Below are positions 21,061 through 30,751 of a DNA stretch of 64,000 bases, piece after piece (the stretch's first letter is position 1; each line of letters begins with the position of its first letter). Both the position numbers and the translations under genes were made by a program. The DNA lies in assembly GCA_022571515.1 (NCBI GenBank), contig JACZXQ010000007.1, positions 81,181 through 145,180 of the forward strand. Reading direction: 5' to 3'. Below the pieces are notes generated by a model, which was given only the letters and a program-made list of their open reading frames with translations, did no database searches and had not been told where the DNA came from. The stretch is from Gemmatimonadota bacterium (lineage in GTDB: Bacteria > Gemmatimonadota > Gemmatimonadetes > Longimicrobiales > Gaopeijiaceae).

Positions 21061-21891
21061 ATGATCGTATCGGTGAAGGTGCGTCGCTGGATCACGAGCC
21101 TCGCCTGCGTGGCTGCGCTGAGCGGGTGCGCATCCGACCCCGTAGCCCCCACCGACTCGGACGACCTGATGGTGGTAGTGGCCTACCTCTTCGTGGGTGA
21201 ACCCGTCGATGACATCCACATTACTAGAACCGTGCCCCTCGGCGAAGATCCGACCACAGCCGAGCCGGTCGACGACGCGACCGTGCGGCTCATGCACCTC
21301 GCGGACGTCTTCACGCTGACCGCGGCCGGAGACGGTCGGTACCGGTACGACGGTGTCGACCTCGTCATCGGACCCGGAGAGGAATGGGGGTTGTCGATCG
21401 AGCGGAACGGCTCGGTCGTGGTCACCGCTTCGACGGTGACGCCGGCCGCCCCGACCGGTGTCGCGCTCAGCGGCGATGTATTCGAGGTCGGCGGCTTCGG
21501 GCGCCGCCTGGGGCCTCAGACGAACAACGAGCTCGAGATCACTTGGGACATCGGAACCGAAGACTTCCACTACGTGGTCATCGAAGGACTCGATCCGAAC
21601 GCGGAGTTCATCCTGCCGGACGCATTCCGTGCGAACTTCGGTGGCTTCAGACTCGTGACCCAACCGACGCAGAACGGGTTCTTCCGAATCCGGCAATTCG
21701 CGCTCGAGGTGCTTGGACCGCACCGCGCCGTGGTCTACCGCGTGAACCAGGAGTATGTGGATCTCTTCGAGAATCAGACGCAAGACTCTCGTGATCTGAA
21801 CGAACCGCCGAGCAACATCCGCGGGGGGCTGGGAATCTTTTCGGCCTTCAATGGGGTGGAAGTGGGCTTCGACGTGGTCCGCACCTCCTGA
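21061..21891 (+). CDS. DUF4249-like lipoprotein, partner of the receptor
   Basis: 276 residues with a lipoprotein signal: hydrophobic stretch then LSGC with the lipidated Cys at residue 23. The mature protein is beta-rich (DDLMVVVAYLFVGEPVDDIHITRTVPLG, DATVRLMHLADVFTL) and resembles DUF4249 proteins, which in Bacteroidota are encoded next to TonB-dependent receptors of this type. It probably sits on the outer membrane and helps the receptor capture or process its ligand. The family call rests on pattern and context; no enzymatic motif seen. Confidence 0.65.
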   Translation: MIVSVKVRRWITSLACVAALSGCASDPVAPTDSDDLMVVVAYLFVGEPVDDIHITRTVPLGEDPTTAEPVDDATVRLMHLADVFTLTAAGDGRYRYDGVDLVIGPGEEWGLSIERNGSVVVTASTVTPAAPTGVALSGDVFEVGGFGRRLGPQTNNELEITWDIGTEDFHYVVIEGLDPNAEFILPDAFRANFGGFRLVTQPTQNGFFRIRQFALEVLGPHRAVVYRVNQEYVDLFENQTQDSRDLNEPPSNIRGGLGIFSAFNGVEVGFDVVRTS

Positions 21892-21946
21892 GGGTGGGAC
21901 CCCGGCGAGGCCCGGACCGACCTGGCCTAGGCCATTTTCTCTTGCC

Positions 21947-23233
21947 TCAATCCTCGGGCAGGATCGCGTTCAGGACCAGGGCGGTGAGTCCTCCGGTAAT
22001 GAGCCCCGATCCGAGAAGTGACTGAAGGCCCTGGGGCAACGCCTGGATGGCGTCCGGCCTCAGTTCCACACCCAGCCCCAGCCCGATGGCCGCCGCGAGA
22101 ATCACCATGTTCCGCTGGTTGAGCTCGGTGCCGCGATGCACGATGGCCGCCCCGCTCGCGAAGATCATGGCGAACATCATCAGCCCACCTCCGCCGATCA
22201 CCGGCGCGGGGATGGTGGCGAATGCCGCACCCGCCTTCGGCACGACGCCGAGGGCCACCAGCAGCATGCCCGCGATCGCGGCCACGTGGCGGCTCACCAC
22301 GCCCGTGAAGTTCACCAGGCCCACGTTCTGTGAATACGAAGTGTTCGGAAACGTGCTGAAAAACGCGGCCAGACCACTCATGACGCCGTCGGCCACGAGG
22401 CCCCCGCGCAATTCGCTCGTGGTGGGTTCGCGTCCCTCGGCCGCCACGATCCCCGAGATGTCGCCGATGGTCTCCATGGCCGAGATCACGTAGATGAACC
22501 CCATCAGGAGGATCGGGCCCCAGTGGAACTCCAGGCCGAGCGCCAGAGGCCGGGGAAGGGAGAACCAATCCGCCGTCGCGATGCCGGTGAAGGCCACCTT
22601 GCCCAGCACCAGGGCCAGCACGTAACCGGCGATTACGGCGATCAGCACGCTGGTGTATTTCACGAACCCCCGTCCGTATTGATTCAATGCGAGGGTCAGC
22701 ACGAACACCACGGCCGCGATGCCCACATTGGGTAGCGAACCGTAATCGGAGGCGCCCACGCCGCCGGCGGCGTAGTCCATGCCCACCGGGATCAGGGTCA
22801 GGCCGATCAGCATGAGTACCACGCCGGTGACCAGGGGAGGGAAGAGCTTCCGAAGCGGTACGATCGAGAACCCCAACCCTACCTCTACCAGGGATGCGAC
22901 CAGGCACGCCCCGAACACCGATGCAAGGCCGAACTCCTGGCCAATGGCGACGGACGCCCCCACGAACGCCACGCTCGTGCCCATGATGATGGGGATGCGG
23001 CCTCCCACCGGCCCGATCGGATAGGCCTGCACCAGTGTGGCCGCGCCCGCCATGAACAGCGCCATCTGAACAATCAGCGCCGTGTCGCCCGTGGCCAGCC
23101 CGAGCGAGCCCGCGATGATGAGGGGGATGGTGATGTTGGACAGCAGCATGGCGAGCATGTGTTGGACGCCGAGCGGGAGGGCCTCCTTCAAGGGCGGCCG
23201 GTCTTCGATGCCGTAGACCAGGTGGGACCCCAT
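21947..23233 (-). CDS. NCS2-family uracil/xanthine-type nucleobase permease
   Basis: A 428-residue polytopic inner-membrane symporter. It opens with the family pattern GIEDRPPLKEALPLGVQHMLAM, has a YPIGPVGGRIPIIMGTSVAFV stretch, and in the transport core shows SAMETIGDISGI, STFPNTSYSQNVGLVNFTGVVSR and APVIGGGGLMMFAMIFASG, matching xanthine/uric acid or uracil permeases. Which base it moves cannot be told. The ATG at 23233 has CGGAGC upstream. It is divergent from the molybdenum-hydroxylase cluster with 121 bases between, and convergent with the lipoprotein gene. Confidence 0.9.
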   Translation of the reverse strand: MGSHLVYGIEDRPPLKEALPLGVQHMLAMLLSNITIPLIIAGSLGLATGDTALIVQMALFMAGAATLVQAYPIGPVGGRIPIIMGTSVAFVGASVAIGQEFGLASVFGACLVASLVEVGLGFSIVPLRKLFPPLVTGVVLMLIGLTLIPVGMDYAAGGVGASDYGSLPNVGIAAVVFVLTLALNQYGRGFVKYTSVLIAVIAGYVLALVLGKVAFTGIATADWFSLPRPLALGLEFHWGPILLMGFIYVISAMETIGDISGIVAAEGREPTTSELRGGLVADGVMSGLAAFFSTFPNTSYSQNVGLVNFTGVVSRHVAAIAGMLLVALGVVPKAGAAFATIPAPVIGGGGLMMFAMIFASGAAIVHRGTELNQRNMVILAAAIGLGLGVELRPDAIQALPQGLQSLLGSGLITGGLTALVLNAILPED

Positions 23234-23354
23234 GCGCGCTCCGGGCTGTGGTGAGACGGGCAGGCAAGTCAACACGCCGGGCGCGCCAGGGCAAGAGAAC
23301 ACAAGGGCTTACCGCCTTGCATAGGGTCGAGGGCGCGGCCTAAGCTGCTCCGCC

Positions 23355-23831
23355 ATGGAGGTCACTCTGACGGTCAACGGTGTGGAGCATCGCGCCGATG
23401 TGGAGCCCCGGCTCCTTCTTAGCGACTTTCTGAGGCATGGCCTCGAGCTCACAGGTACGCACGTGGGGTGCGAGCATGGGGTGTGTGGGGCGTGCACGGT
23501 CCTGATGGATGGGGCGGCCGTACGTTCGTGCCTGGTCTTCGCCGTGCAGGCCGACGGGTGCGAGCTCGCCACGGTGGAGGGATTGGCGCCCGGTGGAGAC
23601 GAGCTACACCCCATTCAGGACGCGTTCCGGGAGGCGCACGGACTCCAGTGCGGGTTCTGCACCCCGGGCATCTTGATGACTCTCGTGCCCTTCCTGCGCG
23701 AGAACCCGGACCCGAGCGAGGCCGAGGTGCGTGCCGCGCTGTCGGGGAATCTGTGCCGCTGCACCGGTTACCAGAACATCGTGGCCGCTACCCGGTTGGC
23801 GGCATCGAAACTGCGCGAGGTCGAGGTCTGA
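23355..23831 (+). CDS. Molybdenum hydroxylase small subunit, [2Fe-2S] protein (CoxS/XdhC-like)
   Basis: 158 residues carrying two [2Fe-2S] clusters. The plant-ferredoxin-like N-terminal site is in GCEHGVCGACTVLMDG with a later Cys in VRSC; the C-terminal four-helix site is CGFCTPGILM and NLCRCTGYQNIV. It passes electrons from the Mo cofactor in the large subunit to FAD in the medium subunit. Its stop overlaps the start of the large-subunit gene (TGATG). Confidence 0.95.
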   Translation: MEVTLTVNGVEHRADVEPRLLLSDFLRHGLELTGTHVGCEHGVCGACTVLMDGAAVRSCLVFAVQADGCELATVEGLAPGGDELHPIQDAFREAHGLQCGFCTPGILMTLVPFLRENPDPSEAEVRAALSGNLCRCTGYQNIVAATRLAASKLREVEV

Positions 23832-26173
23832 TGGGCGCCCATCCGCATGTCGGCGCGGGGGTCCTGCGCAACGAGGATCCGCAGTTGCTCACGGGCCGCG
23901 CGATTTTCGTGGACGACGTGCACCTTGCGGGCACCCTGCATGCCGCCTTTTTGCGGAGTGACTTCGCTCATGGCCGGCTCCTGAGCGTCGACACCTCGGC
24001 GGCCAAGCGACGTGAGGGAGTGATCGCGGTCTACACGGCGGAGGATCTTGGGGACTACTGGTGCCACGGGCCACTGTTGGTGCCTCCTCCGCCCATTGCG
24101 GGCCTGACGTTCAACACGGCCACGCTGGTGCCGCTCGCTCGCGACCGGGTCGTTCATGTGGGCGAGCCCATCGCGGTGGTCGTGGCCGAGAGTCGCTACA
24201 TCGCCGAGGACGCGCTCGAGGACATCGTCGTGGACATCGAGCCCCTCCCGGTCGTGGTGGGACTCGAAGAGGCGTTGGCTCCCGATTCTCCGGTGATTCA
24301 CGAGGCCTTGGGTACCAACGTGGCCGCGCACGTCGTGCAGCAAAAAGGGGACTATGAAGCGGCACGGGGCGACGCCCACACCGTTGTATCCCGCAAGTTC
24401 AGTTATGACCGCGGCGTGGCAGGGGCCATAGAGAATCGTGGCATCCTGGCCGACTGGAACGCACGCAACGAGGAGCTCACGGTCTGGGACACGACCCAAG
24501 CGCCCATCCCCATACGTAACGGTCTCGCCGAGCGGTTGGGGCTTCTTCAGTCCCAGGTACGGGTCGTGGCGCCCTTCCTGGGCGGGGGCTTCGGCCCGAA
24601 GATGATGATGTTCTACCCGGAGGAGCTTTTGATCCCGTGGATCAGCATGCGCCTCGAGCGGCCGGTGAAGTGGATCGAAGATCGCGCGGAGAGTTTCTTC
24701 GCCACCACCAACGAGCGGCTTCAACTGCACGAGGCGGAGCTGGCCGTCGATTCCGAGGGCCGGATTCTGGGCGTGAAGGACGTCTTTCTGCACGACTCCG
24801 GCGCGTACGATCCGTACGGCATCACGGTGCCCATCAACACGCAGTGCACACTGCTCGGGCCGTACAGGGTGCCCAACTATTACAGCGAGTTCACCGCCGT
24901 CTTCACCAACAAGACCATCGTGACCCCCGTCCGGGGCGCCGGCCGCCAGCACGGCGTATTCGTCATGGAGCGTCTGCTGGACTTCGCCGCCAAAGAGCTC
25001 GGCATCGACCGGGTCGAGATCAGGAAGCGCAACTTCCTCACCCCGGACGAATTTCCCCACGACCACGAGATCCTGTTTCAGGACTCGGCACCGCTGGTGT
25101 ATGACAGCGGAGATTATCTCCCGGCGATGGAGAAGGCGGCCGAAATGATCGGCTATCGCAAGTTCCTGGACGAGGAGCAGCCCAAGGCGCGCGCCGAGGG
25201 ACGGCGGCTCGGCCTGGGCATCGTCTCTTACGTGGAGGGCACGGGGATCGGGCCTTACGAGGGCGCACGCGTGAGCGTGGAGCCGAGTGGCAAGGTCCAG
25301 CTCGCCACCGGGGTCGGGACTCAGGGACAGGGGCACTTCACCACGTTCGCGCAGATCGTCGCCGATCAACTCGGCGTCGACGTCACCGACGTGCACGTGG
25401 TCACCGGCGACACGCGGGAGTTCTCCTGGGGAACGGGCACGTTCGCGAGCCGGGGCATCGTGGTTGCCGGAAGCGCCTGCCACGAAGCGGCGATCGTGGT
25501 GCGAAAGAGGATCCTGTCGGTGGCGAGTGAGGCTCTGGAGGCGGCGGAGGATGACCTCGAGCTGGCCGACGGTGTCGTGCGTGTCAAAGGCTCTGATCTC
25601 TCGATCTCCCTGGGCGAGCTCGCCGTGCGCGCCAATCCCCTGCGCGGGGCGGTCGCGGCGGGTGCCGAGCCCGGCTTGGAGGCGACGTCGTACTTCGGGC
25701 CGGCCCGGGGGACCACTGCGAGCGGTGTGCACGCGATGATCGTCGAGATCGATCCGGAGACCTTGGAAGTCTCGATCCAGCGCTACGTCGTGGTCCACGA
25801 CTGCGGCCGGCTGGTCAACCCGGTCATCGTGGACGGCCAGATCCATGGCGGAGTGGCCCACGGTATCGGCAACGCGTTTTTCGAGGAGCTGGTCTACGAC
25901 GACCAGGGGCAGCTCCTGAACGCGTCGTTCATGGATTACCTGCTTCCGACGGCGACCGACGTGCCGCACATGGAGGTCGCCCACGTGGAGACGCCATCGC
26001 CCTTGAATCCGCTGGGTGTGAAGGGGGTGGGTGAGGCGGGAGCGATTCCCGTGGGTGCGTTGTATGCGCAGGCGCTGGAGGATGCCCTGCAGGGGGCTGT
26101 CGAGATTCGCGAGATTCCGCTCAGCCCGGGGCGGTTGTTCGACCTCGTGCAGGACGCTGAAGCCGACTCATGA
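23831..26173 (+). CDS. Molybdenum hydroxylase large (Mo-cofactor) subunit, xanthine dehydrogenase / CoxL family
   Basis: 780 residues from the ATG at 23831. Motifs: PFLGGGFGPKMMMFYPEEL, the active-site loop PVRGAGRQHGVFVMER, GTQGQGHFTTFAQIVAD and the catalytic-Glu segment GVKGVGEAGAIPVGA. The loop reads as the 'form II' RGAGR type rather than the AYxCSFR of true CO dehydrogenase, so this is a hydroxylase of an organic substrate, not CO. It would hydroxylate an aromatic N-heterocycle or aldehyde using water as oxygen source. The next gene overlaps by four bases (ATGA). Neighbouring permeases, cyclase and amidase point to an N-heterocycle. Confidence 0.9.
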   Translation: MGAHPHVGAGVLRNEDPQLLTGRAIFVDDVHLAGTLHAAFLRSDFAHGRLLSVDTSAAKRREGVIAVYTAEDLGDYWCHGPLLVPPPPIAGLTFNTATLVPLARDRVVHVGEPIAVVVAESRYIAEDALEDIVVDIEPLPVVVGLEEALAPDSPVIHEALGTNVAAHVVQQKGDYEAARGDAHTVVSRKFSYDRGVAGAIENRGILADWNARNEELTVWDTTQAPIPIRNGLAERLGLLQSQVRVVAPFLGGGFGPKMMMFYPEELLIPWISMRLERPVKWIEDRAESFFATTNERLQLHEAELAVDSEGRILGVKDVFLHDSGAYDPYGITVPINTQCTLLGPYRVPNYYSEFTAVFTNKTIVTPVRGAGRQHGVFVMERLLDFAAKELGIDRVEIRKRNFLTPDEFPHDHEILFQDSAPLVYDSGDYLPAMEKAAEMIGYRKFLDEEQPKARAEGRRLGLGIVSYVEGTGIGPYEGARVSVEPSGKVQLATGVGTQGQGHFTTFAQIVADQLGVDVTDVHVVTGDTREFSWGTGTFASRGIVVAGSACHEAAIVVRKRILSVASEALEAAEDDLELADGVVRVKGSDLSISLGELAVRANPLRGAVAAGAEPGLEATSYFGPARGTTASGVHAMIVEIDPETLEVSIQRYVVVHDCGRLVNPVIVDGQIHGGVAHGIGNAFFEELVYDDQGQLLNASFMDYLLPTATDVPHMEVAHVETPSPLNPLGVKGVGEAGAIPVGALYAQALEDALQGAVEIREIPLSPGRLFDLVQDAEADS

Positions 26174-27066
26174 AACCGGCTCCCTTCGAGTACCGGCGCC
26201 CCGAGACGGTAGAGGAAGTGATCCATCTGTTGGCTGAGTACGGAGACGAAGCCAAGTTGCTCGCCGGAGGGCAGAGCCTCATTCCCACCATGAACTTCAG
26301 GCTGGCACAACCCGCCATGCTGATCGACCTGAACACGGTGGAGGGCCTGGACGGGTTGGACGCGGGGGACGACGGCAGCCTCCGCATGGGTGCGATGGTG
26401 CGCCAGGCGATGGCGGAAAAGAGCGCTCTGGTGGCCGAGAGGGTGCCGCTCTTGGCCGAGACCCTCCCCTATGTCGCCCATGCGCAGATCCGTAACCGCG
26501 GCACCATCGGAGGCAACCTGGCGCATGCCGACCCGAGATCGGAGCTGCCCGCCGTGATGCTCGCCCTCGCTGCGAGCGTCACGGTGCGAGGGCCGGATGG
26601 GGAGCGCTCGATCGGGGCGCGCGACTTCTTCGCCGGGTTCTTCGAGACGGCTTTGGAGGAGGGCGAGCTTCTGACGGAGGTGGTACTGCCTCCAGCGGTG
26701 GAGGGTGGTGGACAGGCGTTCCTGGAGGTTTCCCGCCGCCTTGGGGATTACGCCATGGTGGGTGTGGCGGCTTCGGTGGTGTGTGACGGGGCTGGACGAT
26801 GCGATCAGGCCAGCATCGCGCTGCTGAGCGTCGGCTCGAGGCCCATGCTCGCCGAGCGGGCCTCGGCTTGCCTCGTCGGAGAGCGTCCTTCCAGAGCGAC
26901 CGTGGTTGCCGCCGGCCACGCCGCGGGGAATCAGGACATCGACCCCCCGGCGGACATGCACGCCTCGGTCGCGTATCGCCGGCGTTTGGCCACAGTGCTC
27001 GTCCGGCGAGCGCTCACCACCGCGTTCGAGCGCGCGGGATGTGTGATCGGTGAGGGAGCCTCGTGA
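26170..27066 (+). CDS. Molybdenum hydroxylase medium (FAD) subunit
   Basis: 298 residues. FAD-binding motifs are LLAGGQSLIPTMNFRLAQP (about 35-53) and IRNRGTIGGNLAHADPRSELP (about 107-127), as in CoxM and the xanthine dehydrogenase flavin subunit. It starts in a four-base overlap with the large subunit and ends in a four-base overlap with the NCS1 transporter gene, so the order here is small-large-medium. Confidence 0.94.
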   Translation: MKPAPFEYRRPETVEEVIHLLAEYGDEAKLLAGGQSLIPTMNFRLAQPAMLIDLNTVEGLDGLDAGDDGSLRMGAMVRQAMAEKSALVAERVPLLAETLPYVAHAQIRNRGTIGGNLAHADPRSELPAVMLALAASVTVRGPDGERSIGARDFFAGFFETALEEGELLTEVVLPPAVEGGGQAFLEVSRRLGDYAMVGVAASVVCDGAGRCDQASIALLSVGSRPMLAERASACLVGERPSRATVVAAGHAAGNQDIDPPADMHASVAYRRRLATVLVRRALTTAFERAGCVIGEGAS

Positions 27067-28536
27067 TCCGCGGTATGGTCGAGTTGGAGGGTGCTCTCCC
27101 CGAGAGCCGGCTGACGAACGCGGACCTCGCTCCGTCGGGCATCGACGCACGTACGTGGAGCATGTGGAACATCGCTGCCCTGTGGGTGGCGATGAGCGTG
27201 TGCATCCCCACCTACATGCTCGCCGCGTCCATGATCGAAGGCGGCATGAATTGGTGGCAGAGCATGCTGGCCATCCTCATCGGGAATGGTGTGGTGCTGG
27301 TCCCCCTTTTTGTTACGGCACACGCGGGCACGCGCTATGGGATTCCGTTCCCGGTCTTCGCGCGGGCCGCGTACGGACTCACCGGTGCGCATATTCCGTC
27401 CCTGCTGCGGGCCGTGGTCGCCTGTGGCTGGTTCGGCATCCAGACCTGGATCGGCCGGACTCGCCATCAACGTGGCCCTCGGCATCCTATGGTCCGGCTG
27501 GGCCGATTTGGGTGGCTCCTGGGCTTTCATGGGATACGGTGCGTCGCACTACGCGAGCTTCTTCATGTTCTGGCTGGTGAACATGCACTTCGCGTGGGCG
27601 GGCACCGAGTCCATCAAGTGGCTCGAGACCCTTGCCGCGCCGTTCCTCGTGCTCATGGGACTGGCACTTCTGGCCTGGGCCATCGTGCGTGTGGGCGGCC
27701 TGGGCACGTTGCTCGCGGAGTCGACCCGGCTGGCCGGCGAACAGAGCGACCGCACCTTCGCCCAGTTCATGCTCACGCTCTTCATCCCCTGGGTGACGGC
27801 GATGGTGGGCTATTGGGCCACGCTGTCGCTCAACATACCGGACTTCACACGCTACGCGCGCAGCCAGAAGGATCAAATGGTCGGCCAAGCCATTGGCCTC
27901 CTCACGACCATGCCGCTGTTCGCGTTCGTGGGGCTCGTGGTTACCAGCGCCACGGTGGTCCTCTACGGCGAGGCCATCTGGAATCCGATAGACCTGGTAT
28001 CCCGCATCATGGCGGAGGGTGGAAGCCAGCTCCTGGGGTTGGCGTCGATGGGGGCTATCGTCGTTGCCACATTGAGCACCAACATCGCGGCGAACGTGGT
28101 GGCGCCCGCGAACTCGTTCTCCAACCTCGACCCGCGCCGCATCAGCTTCCGCGCGGGGGGCATGATCGCGGGGGTGATCGGCATCCTGATCTTTCCCTGG
28201 CGACTGCTCGACATGTACCAGACGTGGCTGATCAGCTACTCGGGCCTCCTCGGTGCCGTTGCCGGCGTGCTCGTGTGCGACTACGTCGTGATCCGGCGGG
28301 GCGTGCTGCTGCTGCGGGACCTCTACACGGAGGACGGCGCCTACACGTACCAGCGCGGCGTGAACCGCCACGCGGTGGTTGCCACGTTCACGGGCATCGC
28401 GGTTGCGCTCGTCGGAACGCTGCACCCCAGCTTGGCCTTTCTCTTCAACGGTGCCTGGTTCTCAGCCGCGATCGTGGCGTTTCTTGTCTACTTCCTCCTC
28501 ATGCGTAGTGAGACTACAACCGGAGACTCTCCATGA
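27063..28536 (+). pseudogene. NCS1-family nucleobase:cation symporter, single-base frameshift
   Basis: The first about 130 codons, from the GTG at 27063, encode a normal NCS1 N-terminus (LTNADLAPSGIDARTWSMWN, YGIPFPVFARAAYGLTGAH, ACGWFGIQTWIG). The remainder (LAINVALGILWSGW to the end, with STNIAANVVAPANSFSNL) is encoded one frame over. The join lies at 27455-27456: removing one C from GGCCGGACTCGCC restores TWIGGLAINVALG, the family sequence. Repaired, the protein would be about 490 residues with some 12 membrane segments, similar to allantoin, hydantoin or uracil transporters. It is either a recent pseudogene or a sequencing error; the downstream reading frame is otherwise intact. Confidence 0.82.
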
Positions 28537-29327
28537 AGCCATATGACCTGTCTCAACCGCTCAACCAGGACGTTTTCTCCTGGCCGTACTATCCGCCCTT
28601 CGAGGTGAAATACATCAAGCGGAAGTCGGAGCACGGGGTGAACGCCCAGTACATCCAGACCTCCAACCACATGGGCACGCACCTGGACGCGCCCCGGCAC
28701 TTCGTGACCTCGGGAATGACCATCGACGAGATCCCGATGGACTGGCTCTACGGCCCCGGAGTGATCGTGAATCTGTCCGGGGAACTCGATGATCTCGACG
28801 TCTACACCCCCGAGATGATCGAGAGGCACGTGGAGGTGCAAAACGGCGATCTCCTCATGCTGCACACCGGGTGGCACCGCTACGGCCAGTTCGGCGCCGA
28901 GGCCGACGAGGAACGTTACGTCCACCGGCATCCCGGCGCCCATCCGGACATGATCCCCTGGCTCCTGGAGAAGGAGATCAAGATCTGGGCAGTGGACGCA
29001 ATCTCGACGGACCACCCCATGAACCTCCCTATCGGGCGGTTCCTGGGGAAGGGCATGCATGGGCACTGCGACCGCGTACGTGCGCTCTGCGAGGAGAAGT
29101 TCGGGGGCGAGGAGGGGGTCGCGCGGCTCTTTCCCGACAGTGACTACCAGATAGCCCACAACGCGCTCTTCCCGCACAACTGCATGCACGCGGAGAACCT
29201 GGGTGGCGACATCGACGCCCCGGAGCTTCAGGACCGGAGGCTCACCATCGGCGTCTTCCCATGGAAATTCAAAGGCGGCGAGGCGGCGTTCGCCAGAGTC
29301 GTGGCGTTCGTGGACGAGGATTCGTGA
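28533..29327 (+). CDS. Cyclase-family metal-dependent hydrolase (kynurenine formamidase/isatin hydrolase-like)
   Basis: 264 residues. The defining metal-binding motif HMGTHLDAPRHF is at about residues 48-59, and a second conserved block is DLLMLHTGWHRY. The family hydrolyses formamides, lactams such as isatin, and some other amides in a Zn or Mn dependent way. Within this operon a ring-opening step on a hydroxylated heterocycle is a reasonable inference. It overlaps the transporter gene and the amidase by four bases each. Confidence 0.85.
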   Translation: MKPYDLSQPLNQDVFSWPYYPPFEVKYIKRKSEHGVNAQYIQTSNHMGTHLDAPRHFVTSGMTIDEIPMDWLYGPGVIVNLSGELDDLDVYTPEMIERHVEVQNGDLLMLHTGWHRYGQFGAEADEERYVHRHPGAHPDMIPWLLEKEIKIWAVDAISTDHPMNLPIGRFLGKGMHGHCDRVRALCEEKFGGEEGVARLFPDSDYQIAHNALFPHNCMHAENLGGDIDAPELQDRRLTIGVFPWKFKGGEAAFARVVAFVDEDS

Positions 29328-30751
29328 GCCGATCTCTCGAGGACGAGCTCGGGCGCCTGAGCGCCTCGGAGTTGGGGCGCCGCCTTCGCGCGGGCGAGGT
29401 TTCGCCGGTGGAGGTGGTAGAAGCGTCGCTGGCTCGTATCGATCGGTATGGTGGCGTGATCAACGCCGTCGTCACCTTGAACGAGCGGGCAGTAGAGGAC
29501 GCCCGCGCCCTGGAGGAGGCTCTGAGTCGGGGGGAAGAGCCTGGACCACTGTTCGGTCTGCCTGTGGGCATCAAGGACGTCACCCCCGTGAAGGGGCTGC
29601 GCACCACCTTCGGCTCGCCCATGTATGCCGACCATGTGCCGGAGGAGGACGCGGTCGTAGTGCGCCGGCTCCGAAAAGCGGGAGCCGTCATTCTCGGCAA
29701 GACGAACTGCCCGGAGTTCGCCGCCGGAGGCAACACCTTCAACGAGATCTTCGGGTGCACACGCAATCCGTGGAACCCCGACCTGAGCGCAGGGGGCTCC
29801 ACAGGTGGCGGTGCGGCCGCGCTCGCCACCGGCATGATCGCCTTGGCCGAAGGCACCGATCTGGGTGGATCTCTGCGCATCCCGGCGTCGTTCTGTGGTG
29901 TGGTGGGCCTGCGCCCCAGTCCGGGACTCGTGCCGACCTACCCCTCGCACTTCATGTGGGACGGACTGCAGGTGACCGGCCCCATGGCACGTACCGCCGA
30001 AGATGTGGCGATGATGCTTCAGGCGATCGCGGGCCCGAGTCGCCTGAGCCCGGTCGGCCAGCCGGCCCAGGGGAGGGACTTCGTGGGCGCGGTCCGAGAT
30101 GCCAGCGCCCGAGGTCTACGCATCGCCTACTGTCCGGACCTGGCCGGGATCGGAATCGACCCTGCGATCGAGACCCGGTGCCGCGCGGCCGCGCTTGCCC
30201 TGGAGGAGGCTGGAGCGAGCGTGGACGAAGTGGACATCGATCTCTCGGAAGGGCGTGAGGCTTTCCTGCATCTGCGAGGCTATTGGATGGTGGCGCACCA
30301 GTTCCCGCACCTCGACCGCCTCGGCGAGCTGGGAGACAACGTGGCGGGCAACGTGAGGGCGGGCCTCGAAGTGACCACCCGGCAATACGCGTGGGCCGAA
30401 CAGGTGCGTGGCCGGATTTGGGAATACTTCGCAGGCTTCTTCGAGAGCTACGACCACCTCCTCACTCCGGCCATGGCCGTGCCGCCGTTCCCGGTCGAGC
30501 AGAGTCACCCCGAGACGGTGGCCGGCCGACCCATGAAAAACTACGTGGATTGGATCGCCCCGACCTTCGTGCTGAGCCTGACGGGACTTCCGGTCGGTTC
30601 GGCTCCTTGTGGGCTCGATGCCGAGGGCCTTCCGGTCGGCTTGCAGATCGTCGGGCCGCCGTCCGGAGAAGAGTCCGTGCTGGCGCTGGCCCGCCTGGTG
30701 CAGGAGCGACACCCTCTCGGTGAGCCGGCGCTGGGGGCCGGCGGATCTTGA
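29324..30751 (+). CDS. Amidase (amidase-signature family)
   Basis: 475 residues. The Ser-cisSer-Lys triad is recognisable: Lys in LPVGIKDVTPVKG, cis-Ser in SAGGSTGGGAAALATGM, nucleophile in EGTDLGGSLRIPASFCG. The usual GGSSGG is GGSTGG here, keeping the first Ser. Typical products are a carboxylate plus ammonia or an amine. Substrate unknown. The GTG at 29324 overlaps the cyclase stop (GTGA), and the gene's own stop overlaps the SDR start (TTGA), so the cluster is translationally coupled. Confidence 0.92.
   Translation: MSRSLEDELGRLSASELGRRLRAGEVSPVEVVEASLARIDRYGGVINAVVTLNERAVEDARALEEALSRGEEPGPLFGLPVGIKDVTPVKGLRTTFGSPMYADHVPEEDAVVVRRLRKAGAVILGKTNCPEFAAGGNTFNEIFGCTRNPWNPDLSAGGSTGGGAAALATGMIALAEGTDLGGSLRIPASFCGVVGLRPSPGLVPTYPSHFMWDGLQVTGPMARTAEDVAMMLQAIAGPSRLSPVGQPAQGRDFVGAVRDASARGLRIAYCPDLAGIGIDPAIETRCRAAALALEEAGASVDEVDIDLSEGREAFLHLRGYWMVAHQFPHLDRLGELGDNVAGNVRAGLEVTTRQYAWAEQVRGRIWEYFAGFFESYDHLLTPAMAVPPFPVEQSHPETVAGRPMKNYVDWIAPTFVLSLTGLPVGSAPCGLDAEGLPVGLQIVGPPSGEESVLALARLVQERHPLGEPALGAGGS

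Noticed and set aside
21927..23294. A 455-codon minus-strand frame, one frame off the NCS2 permease.
   Set aside because: Gly/Arg-rich nonsense translation; the neighbouring frame gives a hydrophobic permease with family motifs.
23768..25984. A 738-codon open frame on the minus strand opposite the molybdenum-hydroxylase large subunit.
   Set aside because: Shadow frame caused by high GC at third positions; the composition is His/Arg/Asp-rich with no domain, while the plus strand encodes a complete known protein.
23831..26173. Aerobic carbon monoxide dehydrogenase (coxSLM).
   Set aside because: The active-site loop is PVRGAGR, not the AYxCSFR of true CO dehydrogenase, and neighbours are nucleobase permeases and amide hydrolases.
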